A DNA stretch of 64,000 nt from Streptomyces luteolus. Lineage in GTDB: Bacteria; Actinomycetota; Actinomycetes; Streptomycetales; Streptomycetaceae. The notes below the pieces were generated by a model. That model did not search any database and was not told where the DNA came from. It saw only the letters and a program-made list of their open reading frames with translations. Made by a program: the position numbers and the translations under genes. Shown here in pieces: positions 1 through 9,291 of the stretch; position 1 is the first letter of the stretch, and each line of letters starts with the position of its first letter. The stretch is taken from assembly GCF_029968015.1 (NCBI RefSeq), contig NZ_JASCIS010000036.1:1-64000 (forward strand). Direction: 5' to 3'.

Positions 1-115
1 TCCCGAAAGTCCTGCGGACAGCTTCGGGGGCCAGCCCCCGGACCCCCTCCCCCAAGCTCTCGGCTTCGCTCGAGCAGGGGGGACCCCCATCTCAAACGCC
101 GGAGGGGCTGGATTT
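1..115. repeat. Intergenic repeat with nested 43-nt G-run hairpin element
   Basis: The first bases match the intergenic repeat seen again near 6049-6140: a CCCGAAAG opening, a TCCTGCGGACAGCTTCGGGG segment and the tail CGCCGGAGGGGCTG. Positions 47-89 are a separate 43-nt block identical to 2806-2848 and differing by one base from 56494-56536 in reverse complement. It is absent from the 6049 copy. The region lies downstream of the leftward pepN gene and probably holds its transcription end. Confidence 0.7.
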
Positions 116-144
116 TGCGGCCAGGGGCTGATGTGCGAGTGCCG

Positions 145-2661
145 CTACGAAACAGTGCGTACCCGCAACGCCCGTTCCAGGTCGTCCAGTTGGTCCACCA
201 GCTTGCGGCGCAGGGACGGGGGCGGGTTGTCGCGTTCCAGGCAGGTGCGGCCGAGGCTCAGTGTGGTGTCGCTGACGGCGATGGCGGGGAAGGCCCAGCG
301 TCCCGCTGCGTCGCCGATGGCGGGGCCTCGGCGGGCGGCGACGGCGAGGGCGGCGTCGTAGTAGCGGGGGATGTAGTCGCGTACGAGGTCGAGTTGTTCG
401 GGTTGCCAGAAGCCTTGGGCGGTGGCGGTGAACAGGTAGTTGGAGAGGTGGTCCTCTTCGAACATGGCGCGCCAGGCGGTGGCTTTGGCGACGGGGTCGG
501 GCAGGGCGGCGCGGCAGCGGGCCGCGCCTTCCTGGCCGGTGGCGCTGGGGTCCTGGGTGAGTTCGGCTTCGATGACGGCGTCGTCGACGGCGCCGAGTAC
601 GGAGAGCCGGTGGAGGATGCGCCAGCGCAGTTCGGGGTCGAGTTCGGGGCCGCCGGGGACGCTGCCGGAGTCGAACCAGTCGCGGATGGTGTCGGGCTGG
701 GCGGCGGCGGAGATGAAGTGGCGGACCGCGGTGAGGCGCAGGCCGGGGTGGGAGCCGTCCTCGGTGCGGCGGATGAGGTCGCGGCACAGGTCGGTGAGGG
801 TGGCGAGGGCGGCGGGGCGTTCGGTCGCGGGGAGGAAGCGGTCGACGACGTGGGCGGCGGTGAAGGTGAGGACGCCCTGGACGAGGGCGAGGTCCGCTTC
901 GCCGGGGAGGTGGGCGCGGGCGGCTTCCAGGTAGGCGGCGGGCGGGAGTTCACCGTCGCGTACGGCGTCGCGGAGGGCGTTCCAGACGACGGCGGAGGTG
1001 AGAGGTTCGGGGAGGTGGGAGAGGCCGGTCTTGAGGGTGGTGAAGGAGTGCTCGTCGAAGCGGATCTTGGCGTAGGTGAGGTCGCCGTCGTTGAGGACGA
1101 CCAGGTCGGGGCGGCGGCCGGGGAGTTGCCGCGCGTGGACCTGCGGGGCGTCGGCGGGGATGTCGACGTCGAAGCGTTCGCGCAGGTGGAGGGTGGCGGC
1201 CGAGGCGGCGGTGGAGAGGGAGACGGTGTCGTAGAGGCCGATGGTGACGTGGTGGGGGCGGCTGCCGTCGTGGTGGACGGTGAGCTGCATGCCGTCGTCG
1301 GTGTCGCTCAGCGAAGGCGTGAGGGTGTCGATGCCGGTGGTGCCGAGCCAGGCGCGGGCCCAGGCGTGGACGTCGCGGTCGGTGTGGGCGGCGAGGTTGT
1401 CGAGGAAGTCGGCGAGGGTGGCGTTGTCGAACTTGTGGCGCTTGAAGTGGGTGTTGATGCCGGCGAGGAAGTCCTTCTCGCCCAGCCAGGCGACGAGTTG
1501 GCGCAGTGCGGAGGCGCCCTTGGCGTAGGAGATGCCGTCGAAGTTGAGGTCGGCGGTCGCGGTGTCCGGGACGAGTTCCGGGTCGGGGGCGACGGGGTGG
1601 GTGGAGGGGCGCTGGTCGGCGTCGTAGCCCCAGGGTTTGCGGGTGATGCCGAAGTCGGTCCAGGTGTCGGTGAATCGGGTGGCTTCGGCGGTCGTCTGGT
1701 AGCCCATGTACTCGGCGAAGGACTCGTTCAGCCAGATGTCGTCCCACCAGCGCAGGGTGACGAGGTCGCCGAACCACATGTGGGCCATCTCGTGGGCGAT
1801 GACCATGGCGCGGGTCTGGCGTTCGGTGTCGGTGACGGCGGATCGGTAGACGAATTCGTCGCGGAAGGCGACGAGTCCGGGGTTCTCCATGGCGCCGGCG
1901 TTGAACTCGGGCACGAAGGCCTGGTCGTACGAGTCGAAGGGGTAGGGCTCGTCGAACTTCTCGTGGTAGCGGTCGAAGCAGCCTCGGGTGACGGTGAGGA
2001 GTTCCTCGGCGTCCGCCTCCAGGTGGGGGGCGAGGGAGCGGCGGCAGTGCAGGCCGAAGGGGAGTCCGCGGTGTTCGGTGCGGATGGAGTGGTACGGGCC
2101 TGCGGCGATCGCGGCGAGGTACGTGGAGATCGGCGGGGTCTCGGCGATCTCCCACTGGCCGGGGGTGTGCTCGGTGGCGATGCCGTTGCCGAGGACGGTC
2201 CAGCCGGTGGGGGCGGTGACGGTGATCGCGAAGCGGGCCTTGAGGTCGGGCTGGTCGAAGCAGGGGAAGATCCGCTGGGCGTCGTCCATGCACGCCTGGG
2301 TGTAGAGGTACGTCTCGCCGTCGGTGGGGTCGGTGAAGCGGTGCATGCCTTCGCCGGTGCTGGAGTAGCGCATGACGGCGTCGATGTGCAGGGTGTGCGG
2401 GCCGGCGGTGAGGGCGGGGAGGGGGAGGCGGCCGGCGGTGTATGTGGTGGGGTCGAGGGGGTGTCCGTCGAGGGTCGCGGAGCGCAGTGTTTCGGCTTTG
2501 AGCTCGATGAAGGTGTCGCCGTTCGCGGTGGCCGTGAAGTGGGTCACGGTGCGGGTGTCGAACGTGGTGTCGCCCTTGGTCAGGTCGAGGTGGACCTCGT
2601 ACCGGTGGGCTTCGATGAGCTCGGCTCGGTTGTGCGCTTCGTCGCGCGTCAGTACGGACAT
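145..2661 (-). CDS. pepN: Aminopeptidase N (M1 family zinc metallopeptidase)
   Basis: Cytoplasmic aminopeptidase that removes N-terminal residues from peptides. The substrate-anchoring GAMEN motif is at residues 256-260. The zinc motif HEMAH is at 290-294, with the third ligand Glu313 in NESFAEY, so the catalytic site is complete. The length of 838 aa is usual for actinobacterial PepN, and the C-terminal half is the helical ERAP1-type domain. The ATG chosen gives the N-terminus MSVLTRDEA expected for the family. A GTG five codons upstream (2676) has an AGGA at good spacing and is the alternative. It is transcribed leftward as a single gene. There is no signal peptide. Confidence 0.95.
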   Translation of the reverse strand: MSVLTRDEAHNRAELIEAHRYEVHLDLTKGDTTFDTRTVTHFTATANGDTFIELKAETLRSATLDGHPLDPTTYTAGRLPLPALTAGPHTLHIDAVMRYSSTGEGMHRFTDPTDGETYLYTQACMDDAQRIFPCFDQPDLKARFAITVTAPTGWTVLGNGIATEHTPGQWEIAETPPISTYLAAIAAGPYHSIRTEHRGLPFGLHCRRSLAPHLEADAEELLTVTRGCFDRYHEKFDEPYPFDSYDQAFVPEFNAGAMENPGLVAFRDEFVYRSAVTDTERQTRAMVIAHEMAHMWFGDLVTLRWWDDIWLNESFAEYMGYQTTAEATRFTDTWTDFGITRKPWGYDADQRPSTHPVAPDPELVPDTATADLNFDGISYAKGASALRQLVAWLGEKDFLAGINTHFKRHKFDNATLADFLDNLAAHTDRDVHAWARAWLGTTGIDTLTPSLSDTDDGMQLTVHHDGSRPHHVTIGLYDTVSLSTAASAATLHLRERFDVDIPADAPQVHARQLPGRRPDLVVLNDGDLTYAKIRFDEHSFTTLKTGLSHLPEPLTSAVVWNALRDAVRDGELPPAAYLEAARAHLPGEADLALVQGVLTFTAAHVVDRFLPATERPAALATLTDLCRDLIRRTEDGSHPGLRLTAVRHFISAAAQPDTIRDWFDSGSVPGGPELDPELRWRILHRLSVLGAVDDAVIEAELTQDPSATGQEGAARCRAALPDPVAKATAWRAMFEEDHLSNYLFTATAQGFWQPEQLDLVRDYIPRYYDAALAVAARRGPAIGDAAGRWAFPAIAVSDTTLSLGRTCLERDNPPPSLRRKLVDQLDDLERALRVRTVS

Positions 2662-2771
2662 GGGTTCATGCTGCACGATGCGGTCCTGTTGGCACAGGGG
2701 AACCCTGGTCCGGGGCCGGGCCCTGGGGGCTCTGCCCCCGGACCCCGGCTTGTCCGACCCTCGGGTCGCCG

Positions 2772-2872
2772 TTCAGCGCACTCGGAGCGTGGGGCTGTGC
2801 CCACCCTCCCCCAAGCTCTCGGCTTCGCTCGAGCAGGGGGGACCCCCATCGCCCTGCGGAACGCCTGCCCAC
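2772..2872 (-). repeat. Outer GTGGGCA repeat carrying the 43-nt G-run element
   Basis: Read on the minus strand, this copy starts GTGGGCAGGCGTTCCGC and ends GTGGGCACAGCCCCACG followed by a GAGTGCGCTGAA tail. Two other copies lie at 27259-27344 and 31126-31190. Positions 2806-2848 are the 43-nt G-run element. The 31126 copy has no such insert and instead keeps a GCGGAAC arm that pairs with GTTCCGC. The rest of the gap between pepN and the chorismate mutase gene (2662-2894) holds GC-rich dyads only. Confidence 0.75.
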
Positions 2873-2894
2873 AGCAGGGCACAGCCAGCGAGGG

Positions 2895-3230
2895 CTAGGA
2901 CCTCGCGATCGTCTCGTGGTGGCGGATTACCTCGGCGATGATGAAATTGAGCAGCTTCTCCGCGAACGCCGGGTCCAGTTTCGCGCTCTCCGCCAACGCG
3001 CGGAGGCGTTCGATCTGTTCGGCCTCGCGGTTGGGGTCGGCGGGCGGGAGCTGGTGCTGGGCCTTGAGATGGCCGACCTGCTGGGTGCACTTGAAGCGTT
3101 CCGCGAGCATGTGGACGACTGCGGCGTCGATGTTGTCGATGCTGTCGCGCAGGCGGGCGAGTTCGGCGCGGACCTGTTCGTCGACGCCCTCGGCGGGCTG
3201 ACCGTTGTCGCTGTTCGTGATGCTGCTCAT
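2895..3230 (-). CDS. Chorismate mutase, AroQ type
   Basis: Monofunctional 111-aa chorismate mutase converting chorismate to prephenate for phenylalanine and tyrosine. The sequence is almost all helical in character. It has the AroQ arrangement: an N-terminal helix with ELARLRDSIDNIDAAVVHMLAERF, where the Arg that binds substrate is followed by the usual acidic residues, then a QVGHLKAQ segment with a conserved Lys, and a C-terminal helix ending in FIIAEVIRHHE. The ATG at 3230 gives MSSITNSDN. Upstream in-frame codons would add 24 poorly conserved residues. It is 10 bp downstream of the AraC-type regulator gene and could be co-transcribed with it. No ACT or dehydratase domain is fused. Confidence 0.93.
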   Translation of the reverse strand: MSSITNSDNGQPAEGVDEQVRAELARLRDSIDNIDAAVVHMLAERFKCTQQVGHLKAQHQLPPADPNREAEQIERLRALAESAKLDPAFAEKLLNFIIAEVIRHHETIARS

Positions 3231-3240
3231 GGGGTCGAGC

Positions 3241-4125
3241 CTACGTTGCCGGGTCGAGCATGGGCGGGTCGTCCGGGTCCGGTATCTGCTGGGACCAGCC
3301 ACCCGGTACGGCGCGGCCCTGCTGCTGGCGGAAGCGGACGGGGGCGACGCCTACGCGGCGGGTGAACAGGCGGGAGAAGTAGGCGGGGTCGTCGTAGCCG
3401 ACGCGGCGGGCGACGGCGGCGACGGGGAGTTCCGTGGCGGCGAGGAGTTCCTTGGCGCGGCCGAGGCGGATGCCGAGCAGGTAGTCCTTGGGGCTGCAGC
3501 CGGCGCCGCGGCGGACTGCGGTGCGCAGCTCGGCGGGTGTCATGCCGTGGCGGGCGGCGTGCTCGGCGACGGAAAGGGGCTGAAAAGCATCGCGGGCGAG
3601 GGCCTGGAGGACGGGGTCGCCGTCGGGGGCGATGTCGGCGCGGGCGCGGCGCAGGGCGACGAGGAGTTCGTGGACGGCGGCGCCGGTCTCCACTTCGAGG
3701 AGGGGGTTGCCGCGGCGGGCGGCGCGGGCGATCCGGCCGACGGCGGTGCGCGGTGCGGCGGCGTCGGCCAGCGGGATCACGGGGCGCTCGGGTTCGATGT
3801 AGCCGAGTTCGGTGTACGTGCTGGTGGCGGGGCCGGTGAAGTCGACGAAGGACTCGTCCCAGCCGGTGTTCGGGTCGGCGCCGTAGTGGTGCGGGACGCC
3901 GGGGATGATCCACAGCAGGGCGGGGGCGGTGACGGTGGTGCGGTGGCCGTCGGGGCCCTGGTACCAGCCGCTGCCGGCGCTGATCACGATGGCGACGTGG
4001 TGGTCGAGGGTGCGGGGGCCGACGGTGGGCAGGGTGCCGTGCTGGAGTCCGACGCCGAGGCAGACGAGGCCGAGGCGGTGGTGGACGGGGCTGGGCGTGA
4101 AGTACCGCATCCACGTGTGATACAT
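3241..4125 (-). CDS. AraC-family transcriptional regulator with cupin sensor domain
   Basis: A 294-aa DNA-binding regulator. The N-terminal 150 residues form an AraC-type sugar-sensing cupin (segment AIVISAGSGWYQGPDGH, then a PGVPHHY turn). The C-terminal third has two helix-turn-helix motifs: one around LSVAEHAARHGMTPAEL and one around LPVAAVARRVGYDDPAYFSRLF, the AraC/XylS signature. The ATG at 4125 gives MYHTWMRYF; an upstream start would add 20 Arg-rich residues. It is divergent from the GH35 beta-galactosidase gene. A pair of direct repeats in the 144-bp space between them recurs upstream of the GH101 gene, so it likely controls both glycosidases. The inducing sugar cannot be read from sequence. 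Confidence 0.93.
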   Translation of the reverse strand: MYHTWMRYFTPSPVHHRLGLVCLGVGLQHGTLPTVGPRTLDHHVAIVISAGSGWYQGPDGHRTTVTAPALLWIIPGVPHHYGADPNTGWDESFVDFTGPATSTYTELGYIEPERPVIPLADAAAPRTAVGRIARAARRGNPLLEVETGAAVHELLVALRRARADIAPDGDPVLQALARDAFQPLSVAEHAARHGMTPAELRTAVRRGAGCSPKDYLLGIRLGRAKELLAATELPVAAVARRVGYDDPAYFSRLFTRRVGVAPVRFRQQQGRAVPGGWSQQIPDPDDPPMLDPAT

Positions 4126-4175
4126 GCCTTTTTGCCCCTTTCGTCCTGGCCTGCGCGTGCGCTGCGCGGCCGCTG

Positions 4176-4210
4176 TTGCGTCCAATCAGGGCTGATCTTT
4201 GTCCATGGAC
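4176..4210 (+). promoter_or_regulatory. Candidate AraC-type operator upstream of GH35
   Basis: Two half-sites in direct orientation: GTCCAATCA (4180-4188) and CTTTGTCCATGGAC (4197-4210), with their GTCCA cores 21 bp apart. The proximal half contains the perfect palindrome GTCCATGGAC (4201-4210). The pair lies 60-90 bp upstream of the beta-galactosidase start. The same arrangement, on the coding strand and at the same distance, precedes the GH101 gene (9292-9330). Confidence 0.6.
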
Positions 4211-4269
4211 CGGCCCGCCGCCAGGGGGTGAGGGTGGGGCGCACTGTGCGTGACGGAAAGGCGGGCCCG

Positions 4270-6033
4270 GTGGGCGAGTTTGTGGTGGGGGACGAGGAGT
4301 TCGAGCTGGACGGGCGGCCGGTGCGGCTGCTGTCGGGTGCGCTGCACTACTTCCGGGTGCACGAGGCGCAGTGGGGGCACCGGCTCGCGATGCTGCGGGC
4401 GATGGGCCTCAACTGTGTAGAGACGTACGTCCCGTGGAATCTGCACGAGCCGCGCCCGGGTGAGTGGCGGGATACGGCGGCGCTCGGCCGGTTCCTGGAC
4501 GCGGTGGATCGGGCGGGCCTGTGGGCGATCGTGCGGCCGGGCCCGTACATCTGCGCGGAGTGGGAGAACGGCGGGCTGCCGCACTGGCTGACCGGGCCGC
4601 TCGGCGGGCGGATCCGGACGCGTGACGCGGAGTATCTGGCGCAGGTGGAGCGCTGGTTCGGGGTGCTGCTTCCGCAGGTGGTGGAGCGGCAGATCGACCG
4701 GGGCGGGCCGGTGATCATGGTGCAGGTGGAGAACGAGTACGGCTCGTACGGCTCCGATCAGGAGTATCTGCGCCACCTCACACAGATGCTTGAGGACTTG
4801 GGGGTGCGCGTGCCGCTGTTCACCTCCGACGGGCCCGAGGACCACATGCTGACGGGCGGGTCGGTGCCGGGGGTGCTCGCGACGGTCAACTTCGGCTCGC
4901 AGGCCCGGGAGGGCTTCGCGACGCTGCGCCGTCACCGGCCGAAGGGCCCGCTGATGTGCATGGAGTTCTGGTGCGGCTGGTTCGACCACTGGGGCACGGG
5001 GCACGTCGTACGCGACCCCGCGGACGCGGCGGCCGCGCTGCGGGAGATCCTGGAGGCCGGGGCGTCGGTGAACCTGTACATGGCGCACGGCGGTACGAGC
5101 TTCGCGGGGTGGGCGGGCGCCAACCGGGCCGGGGGCGCGCTGCACGACGGGGCGCTGCTGCCGGACGTGACGTCGTACGACTACGACGCGCCGGTCGACG
5201 AGTTCGGCCGTGCCACGCCGAAGTTCTGGGCGTTCCGTGAGGTGCTGGCCGGGTATGCGGACGGGCCGCTGTCCGAACTGCCGCCCGCACCGCAGGAGTT
5301 GGCCACCGCGTCGGAAGCCGCCCTCGGCGACTGGACCCCGCTGGGGGAGGTCCTGGACGCCCTCGGCGGACCGGAACAGGCCTTCGGGTCCGCGCCCACC
5401 TTCGAGGAGCTGGACGTGGACCGCGGCCTGGTCCGCTACCGCGTCGACGTGCCCGGGCCCCGGCAGCCGTACCCGCTGCGGGCGCGGGGCCTCAGGGACC
5501 GGGCGGTGGTGCACGTGGACGGCGTACGGGCCGGGGTGCTCACCGAGGACTCCCCCGAACTCCCCGAACCGGTCGCCGGACCGGCACGCGTGGAGCTGGT
5601 CGTGGAGTCCCTGGGCCGCGTCAACTACGGCCCCCGCCTGGGCGAGCCCAAGGGACTCACCGGGGGTGTGCTGCACGAGCGGCAGTTCCTGCACGGCGTA
5701 CGGGCGACGGGGTTGCGGCTCGACGCGTTCGACGATGCGGAGCGGGTGCGGGGGCTTGCCTCCCGTGCCCCGGAGGGTGGGGCGGGCCTGTACCGGGGCA
5801 CTCTCGACGTACGAGGCGCGGGTGACGCCGTGCTCGAACTCCCCACGTTCACACGCGGGTTCGTGTGGGTGAACGGGTTCTGTCTGGGGCGGTACTGGAG
5901 CGTCGGGCCGCAGAAGTCGTTGTACGTGCCGGGGTCCGTGTTGCGGGAGGGGGCCAACGAGGTGTGGGTCCTTGAGTTGGAGGGGGCTGGGGCGGGGGCG
6001 TCGGTGCGGGTGGGGGCGCCTGCGGCGGGCTGA
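4270..6033 (+). CDS. Beta-galactosidase, glycoside hydrolase family 35
   Basis: A 587-aa retaining beta-galactosidase, cytoplasmic because no signal peptide is present. The catalytic TIM barrel begins at about residue 10 with the GRPVRLLSGALHYFRV signature, continues through GPYICAEWENGGLPHW, and carries the acid/base motif VENEYG (residues 153-158) and the nucleophile Glu232 in MEFWCGW. The C-terminal third has the jelly-roll domains usual for bacterial GH35, ending near FTRGFVWVNGFCLGRYW. The GTG at 4270 was chosen because GGAAAG lies 9 bp upstream and the resulting N-terminus MGEFVVGDEEFELDG matches the family. GTGs at 4228 and 4246 are alternatives. It probably removes galactose from the disaccharide released by the GH101 enzyme. 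Confidence 0.95.
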   Translation: MGEFVVGDEEFELDGRPVRLLSGALHYFRVHEAQWGHRLAMLRAMGLNCVETYVPWNLHEPRPGEWRDTAALGRFLDAVDRAGLWAIVRPGPYICAEWENGGLPHWLTGPLGGRIRTRDAEYLAQVERWFGVLLPQVVERQIDRGGPVIMVQVENEYGSYGSDQEYLRHLTQMLEDLGVRVPLFTSDGPEDHMLTGGSVPGVLATVNFGSQAREGFATLRRHRPKGPLMCMEFWCGWFDHWGTGHVVRDPADAAAALREILEAGASVNLYMAHGGTSFAGWAGANRAGGALHDGALLPDVTSYDYDAPVDEFGRATPKFWAFREVLAGYADGPLSELPPAPQELATASEAALGDWTPLGEVLDALGGPEQAFGSAPTFEELDVDRGLVRYRVDVPGPRQPYPLRARGLRDRAVVHVDGVRAGVLTEDSPELPEPVAGPARVELVVESLGRVNYGPRLGEPKGLTGGVLHERQFLHGVRATGLRLDAFDDAERVRGLASRAPEGGAGLYRGTLDVRGAGDAVLELPTFTRGFVWVNGFCLGRYWSVGPQKSLYVPGSVLREGANEVWVLELEGAGAGASVRVGAPAAG

Positions 6034-6103
6034 TCCCCTACCCGCCCCTTCCCGAAAGTCCTGCGGACAGCTTCGGGGCTCCGCCCCGGACCCCGCTCCT
6101 CAA

Positions 6104-6139
6104 TCGCCGGAGGGGCTGAAAAATCAGCCCCTCCGGCGA
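6104..6139. terminator. Bidirectional hairpin terminator in a dispersed repeat
   Basis: A perfect 16-bp stem, TCGCCGGAGGGGCTGA with its complement, around an AAAA loop. It lies between the convergent GH35 and GH101 genes and forms the end of an intergenic repeat (from about 6049) related to those at 1-115, 33246-33345 and 37440-37570. Confidence 0.8.
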
Positions 6140-6142
6140 CGC

Positions 6143-9100
6143 CTAAACCTCCCGCACCTCGAAGCCGTCAAGGACGAACTCCGCCTTCCCGTCCTCCCCC
6201 ACCTTCCTGAGGCCGACCCACGCCTCGCCCTTCTCCGGGGCCGTGAACTCGTAGGACAGAACCGTGGGTTCAGTAGCCACCGGCAGCGGCTCGCGGGACA
6301 GCTCCCGCTCCCCCGGCTCGTCCACCGCCGTGATCCAGGCGTACTGCCCCGCCTTCTCGTTCTCGTACCGGAACGTCACCCGGTACCTGCGGCCCGCGGT
6401 GAAGCGGACCGTGTGCGGGACCGTGCGGTAGACGAGGCCCTTGTTCTCGCCGCGGGACTTCAGGGACTCGGAGCCGTCGATGACGTCGTCGATCGCCTTG
6501 CCGTTCCAGCCGCGCTGGGTGTACGGGGCGTGCCGCTGGGCGATGTGGGTGCGCGGGTCGGTGGCGCCGCCCGCGTCGCCCTTGACGAAGACGCCCCAGC
6601 CCTGCGGCACGTGCTCGAAGTCCTCGAACGCCAGGGCGCCTTCGGGCAGCGCGGAGCGTCGTGCCGGGACGACCCGCAGGTTGTCGAAGCGGACCCGCGC
6701 CTGCCCCTTCTCCGCGCGGAGCGTGAGGGCGACCGGGCCGCCGCCCTCGGGGACCGTGAAGTACGTGAACAGGCGCTGGAAGCGGGTGCCGTGCTTGCGG
6801 TCGGCGGCGACGTGGTTCCCGGCCGTGGACGTGTGCGTGAAGTTCTCCGCCCGTACCCCGTCCGCGGTGCGCACCTCCAGGGCCGCCTTGCGCCGCTCCC
6901 CCGCCTTCGCGCCGACCTCGACCTGCACGGACGCCGCGTAGCTGCCGGGGGCGAGGCGGGTGAGGCGCTGGCCGACGGCGGCCGCGGCGCCCGCGCCGAT
7001 CACCAGCTCGTGGTCGCCGAGCGCGCTCAGCTCCACGGAGGCCGGTCCTGACACCGTCCAGCCGTCCAGGGAGCCGGAGTTGAAGCCCGGGTCGTGCAGC
7101 GGTGTGGCCTGGCCCCAGTCGGGGTCGCGGGGTGCCGGGACCTTCTCGCGGTAGAGGACGTACGGCTGCTTCGCCTCGGCCTTCAGCGTCACCTTGCCGC
7201 CGCGGGCGACGCGTACCGTGCCCTCGTACACCCGGCCCTGGTCGGTGAGGCGGTACAGGGCCAGCTTCGAGGCGTTCGACCAGCCGCGCGGCAGTTGCCA
7301 GGTGCTGGAGCCGGCCTTCGGCGCGTAGTGGTAGAGCTTCGGCGGGTTCAGGGCCTTCCTCGGCTCCCAGGGCAGCAGATAGCGGCCGTCCTCGTAGACG
7401 GTGCGGCCGTCGGTGGTGATGACGCGCTTGCCGCTCGCGTCGGAGACCTTCGTGGCGGTGTCGCCGAAGAGCGTGATCTCGTGCTCGGTCCAGGTCTTGA
7501 TCGGGTGCGCCTGCAAGTACTTGGCGGGCAGCGAGTCCGTCCAGATCTGGTCGTAGAACACGCTCCAGTCGGTCTTGCCGACCCAGCCCTCGAAGTTGCC
7601 GGTGCACGGGATGCCCAGGAGCGTGGGCCACTTGTCGGCGAAGACGTCCTTGTGGTCGTTGCGGATGAAGCGGATGAGCCGGGAGTTGATGCCGCGGGAG
7701 GTGTCCGGGCCGTAGTCCGTCTCCGTCGCCCAGTGCGACCAGAGCGAGGAGCGCTCCAGGCCGTGGCCCCACTCGGTGGTGACGTGCCAGCCCTGCTCGC
7801 GCAGGGCGCGCTGGAGCCGGTCGGAGTTCCAGCCGGACTCGCGGAACACGTCGATGTAGAGGGTGTTGAGGGCCGGGTCCGCCTCCGCGCGCAGGTCGGC
7901 GAAGCGCTTGACGATGTCGCCGGAGACCAGGTCGCGGCGGGGGTCGATGCGGTAACTCTGGTCGAGCCAGTCCCACTGCTCGTCGGTCTTGTCGACGAGG
8001 GTCTCGGAGAAGGCGTTGGCGACGGGGTACGACTCGGTGGCGTTGACGTGCACGCCGAAGTCGCTGCCCCACTTCCTGCCCTCCCTGACGAGGGTGTTGA
8101 GGTCGGCGAGACCGCCCGCGCGCTTGTTGTGGTTGCCCGCGTAGTCGGGGTGCGCGGAGTCGTGGCCCTCGGACTGGTAACCCTTGAGCAGGGTGTACTG
8201 GCGCAGCCCGTCCGTGGCCAGCGAGATCCGCTTGACGTGGTCGAGGGTCAGCAGGAACGGGTTAGTGGCCTGCGAGGCGAAGTTGAACGGAATGTGCGGG
8301 ACCACGCGCAGGTGCTGGTCCTCGGCGCCGAGCGGCATCACCATCACGTCCCGGAACGCGATCGCGGCGTCCTGCCAGTCGACCAGCTCGTCGCCGTTGC
8401 GGTCCCCGGTGACGATGACGGTGGCGTACGGGAGGGGCTCGGTGGCGTCGACCGGCGAGGTGGCGGCGCGATGGGTGAACTGGCCGAGGGCGAGCCGCGC
8501 CTCGACCCGGCCGTCCTTCCGTACGGTGCTGCGCCGCAGACGCCCGTTGTCCCAGGTCGTGCCGGCCTCCGAAGTGGGCTTGTCGTAGACGGTGTTGGTC
8601 TCGACGGCCCCGCCGAGCCGGTCGTGCGCGACGACCGCGTACGCGCAGCCCTTGGCCGCCTCGGCCGGGGTGTCCGGGGTGACCTCGACGAGGGTGTCGC
8701 CGCTCTTCGCCTTGTCCAGCTCGATCCGCGCGGCGAGCAGCGCGGCCCCCGGCTGGTCGCTGCGCACCGCGAGCAGGGGCAGGTCGGGGAGATCCAGGGT
8801 GCCGACGCGCAGCGCCGCCGTGTCGGCGATCCGCGTGATGCGCCAGTGCACGCGGTCGCCGTCGACGCGTATCTCGGCGTCGATCTCGGTGCCGCCGGTC
8901 AGGGCGAGGGTGTACGTGATGCGGTCGGCGGCGGCCTTCGAGGTGACCTTCGGGGTGTGCTCGGTGCCGTCGATCACCAGCGTGGTGACGGGGGATCCGG
9001 CGCCGTGCAGGACGGCTCCGGAGGAGCGGTGGGTGTAGTCGACGACGCGCGGGAAGGCGGTGTCGACGCGTACGTCGAGCGTGCGGGAGCGCAGTACGGC

Positions 9101-9229
9101 CTCGCCCCTGGTCGCTGCGGCGGCTGTGGCTGCGCCGGGAAGCTGGACGCCGAGGGCAAGGCCGGCGCCCACGGCCGCGGTGGCGGTCACGACGCTGCGG
9201 CGGGACGGTCCATCGGTCTGTGCGCGCAC
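6143..9229 (-). CDS. Secreted endo-alpha-N-acetylgalactosaminidase, GH101
   Basis: A 1028-aa enzyme of family GH101, which releases Gal-beta-1,3-GalNAc from Ser/Thr O-glycans. A Tat-type signal with Arg10-Arg11 (PSRRSVV) and an Ala-rich h-region ends near residue 40. A beta-sandwich is followed by the catalytic barrel. The nucleophile is Asp460 in LYIDVF and the acid/base is Glu486 in TTEWGHG, the same pair as in the Bifidobacterium and Streptococcus enzymes but six residues closer together. DRNGDELVDWQDA looks like a calcium loop. Two C-terminal jelly-roll modules (ending near FDNLRVVP and LDGFEVREV) are likely carbohydrate-binding. The GTG start has GGAGGGG 5 bp upstream. No sortase signal was seen. 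The start is preceded by the operator shared with GH35. Confidence 0.93.
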   Translation of the reverse strand: MRAQTDGPSRRSVVTATAAVGAGLALGVQLPGAATAAAATRGEAVLRSRTLDVRVDTAFPRVVDYTHRSSGAVLHGAGSPVTTLVIDGTEHTPKVTSKAAADRITYTLALTGGTEIDAEIRVDGDRVHWRITRIADTAALRVGTLDLPDLPLLAVRSDQPGAALLAARIELDKAKSGDTLVEVTPDTPAEAAKGCAYAVVAHDRLGGAVETNTVYDKPTSEAGTTWDNGRLRRSTVRKDGRVEARLALGQFTHRAATSPVDATEPLPYATVIVTGDRNGDELVDWQDAAIAFRDVMVMPLGAEDQHLRVVPHIPFNFASQATNPFLLTLDHVKRISLATDGLRQYTLLKGYQSEGHDSAHPDYAGNHNKRAGGLADLNTLVREGRKWGSDFGVHVNATESYPVANAFSETLVDKTDEQWDWLDQSYRIDPRRDLVSGDIVKRFADLRAEADPALNTLYIDVFRESGWNSDRLQRALREQGWHVTTEWGHGLERSSLWSHWATETDYGPDTSRGINSRLIRFIRNDHKDVFADKWPTLLGIPCTGNFEGWVGKTDWSVFYDQIWTDSLPAKYLQAHPIKTWTEHEITLFGDTATKVSDASGKRVITTDGRTVYEDGRYLLPWEPRKALNPPKLYHYAPKAGSSTWQLPRGWSNASKLALYRLTDQGRVYEGTVRVARGGKVTLKAEAKQPYVLYREKVPAPRDPDWGQATPLHDPGFNSGSLDGWTVSGPASVELSALGDHELVIGAGAAAAVGQRLTRLAPGSYAASVQVEVGAKAGERRKAALEVRTADGVRAENFTHTSTAGNHVAADRKHGTRFQRLFTYFTVPEGGGPVALTLRAEKGQARVRFDNLRVVPARRSALPEGALAFEDFEHVPQGWGVFVKGDAGGATDPRTHIAQRHAPYTQRGWNGKAIDDVIDGSESLKSRGENKGLVYRTVPHTVRFTAGRRYRVTFRYENEKAGQYAWITAVDEPGERELSREPLPVATEPTVLSYEFTAPEKGEAWVGLRKVGEDGKAEFVLDGFEVREV

Positions 9230-9291
9230 TGCACCCCTCCTCGGGACGGTTCTGTGTGGCCGTCACGATGCGGGAAGGCGGGGCGGAGGGC

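Noticed and set aside
115..2898. A 900-codon open frame on the plus strand opposite pepN
   Set aside because: It is the mirror of a clear PepN gene, is made of Gly/Val/Ala/Glu runs with no domain, and reflects high-GC codon use. The same holds for long opposite-strand frames over GH101 (7094-9472), gltBD (18617-24026) and hisD (51994-53016).
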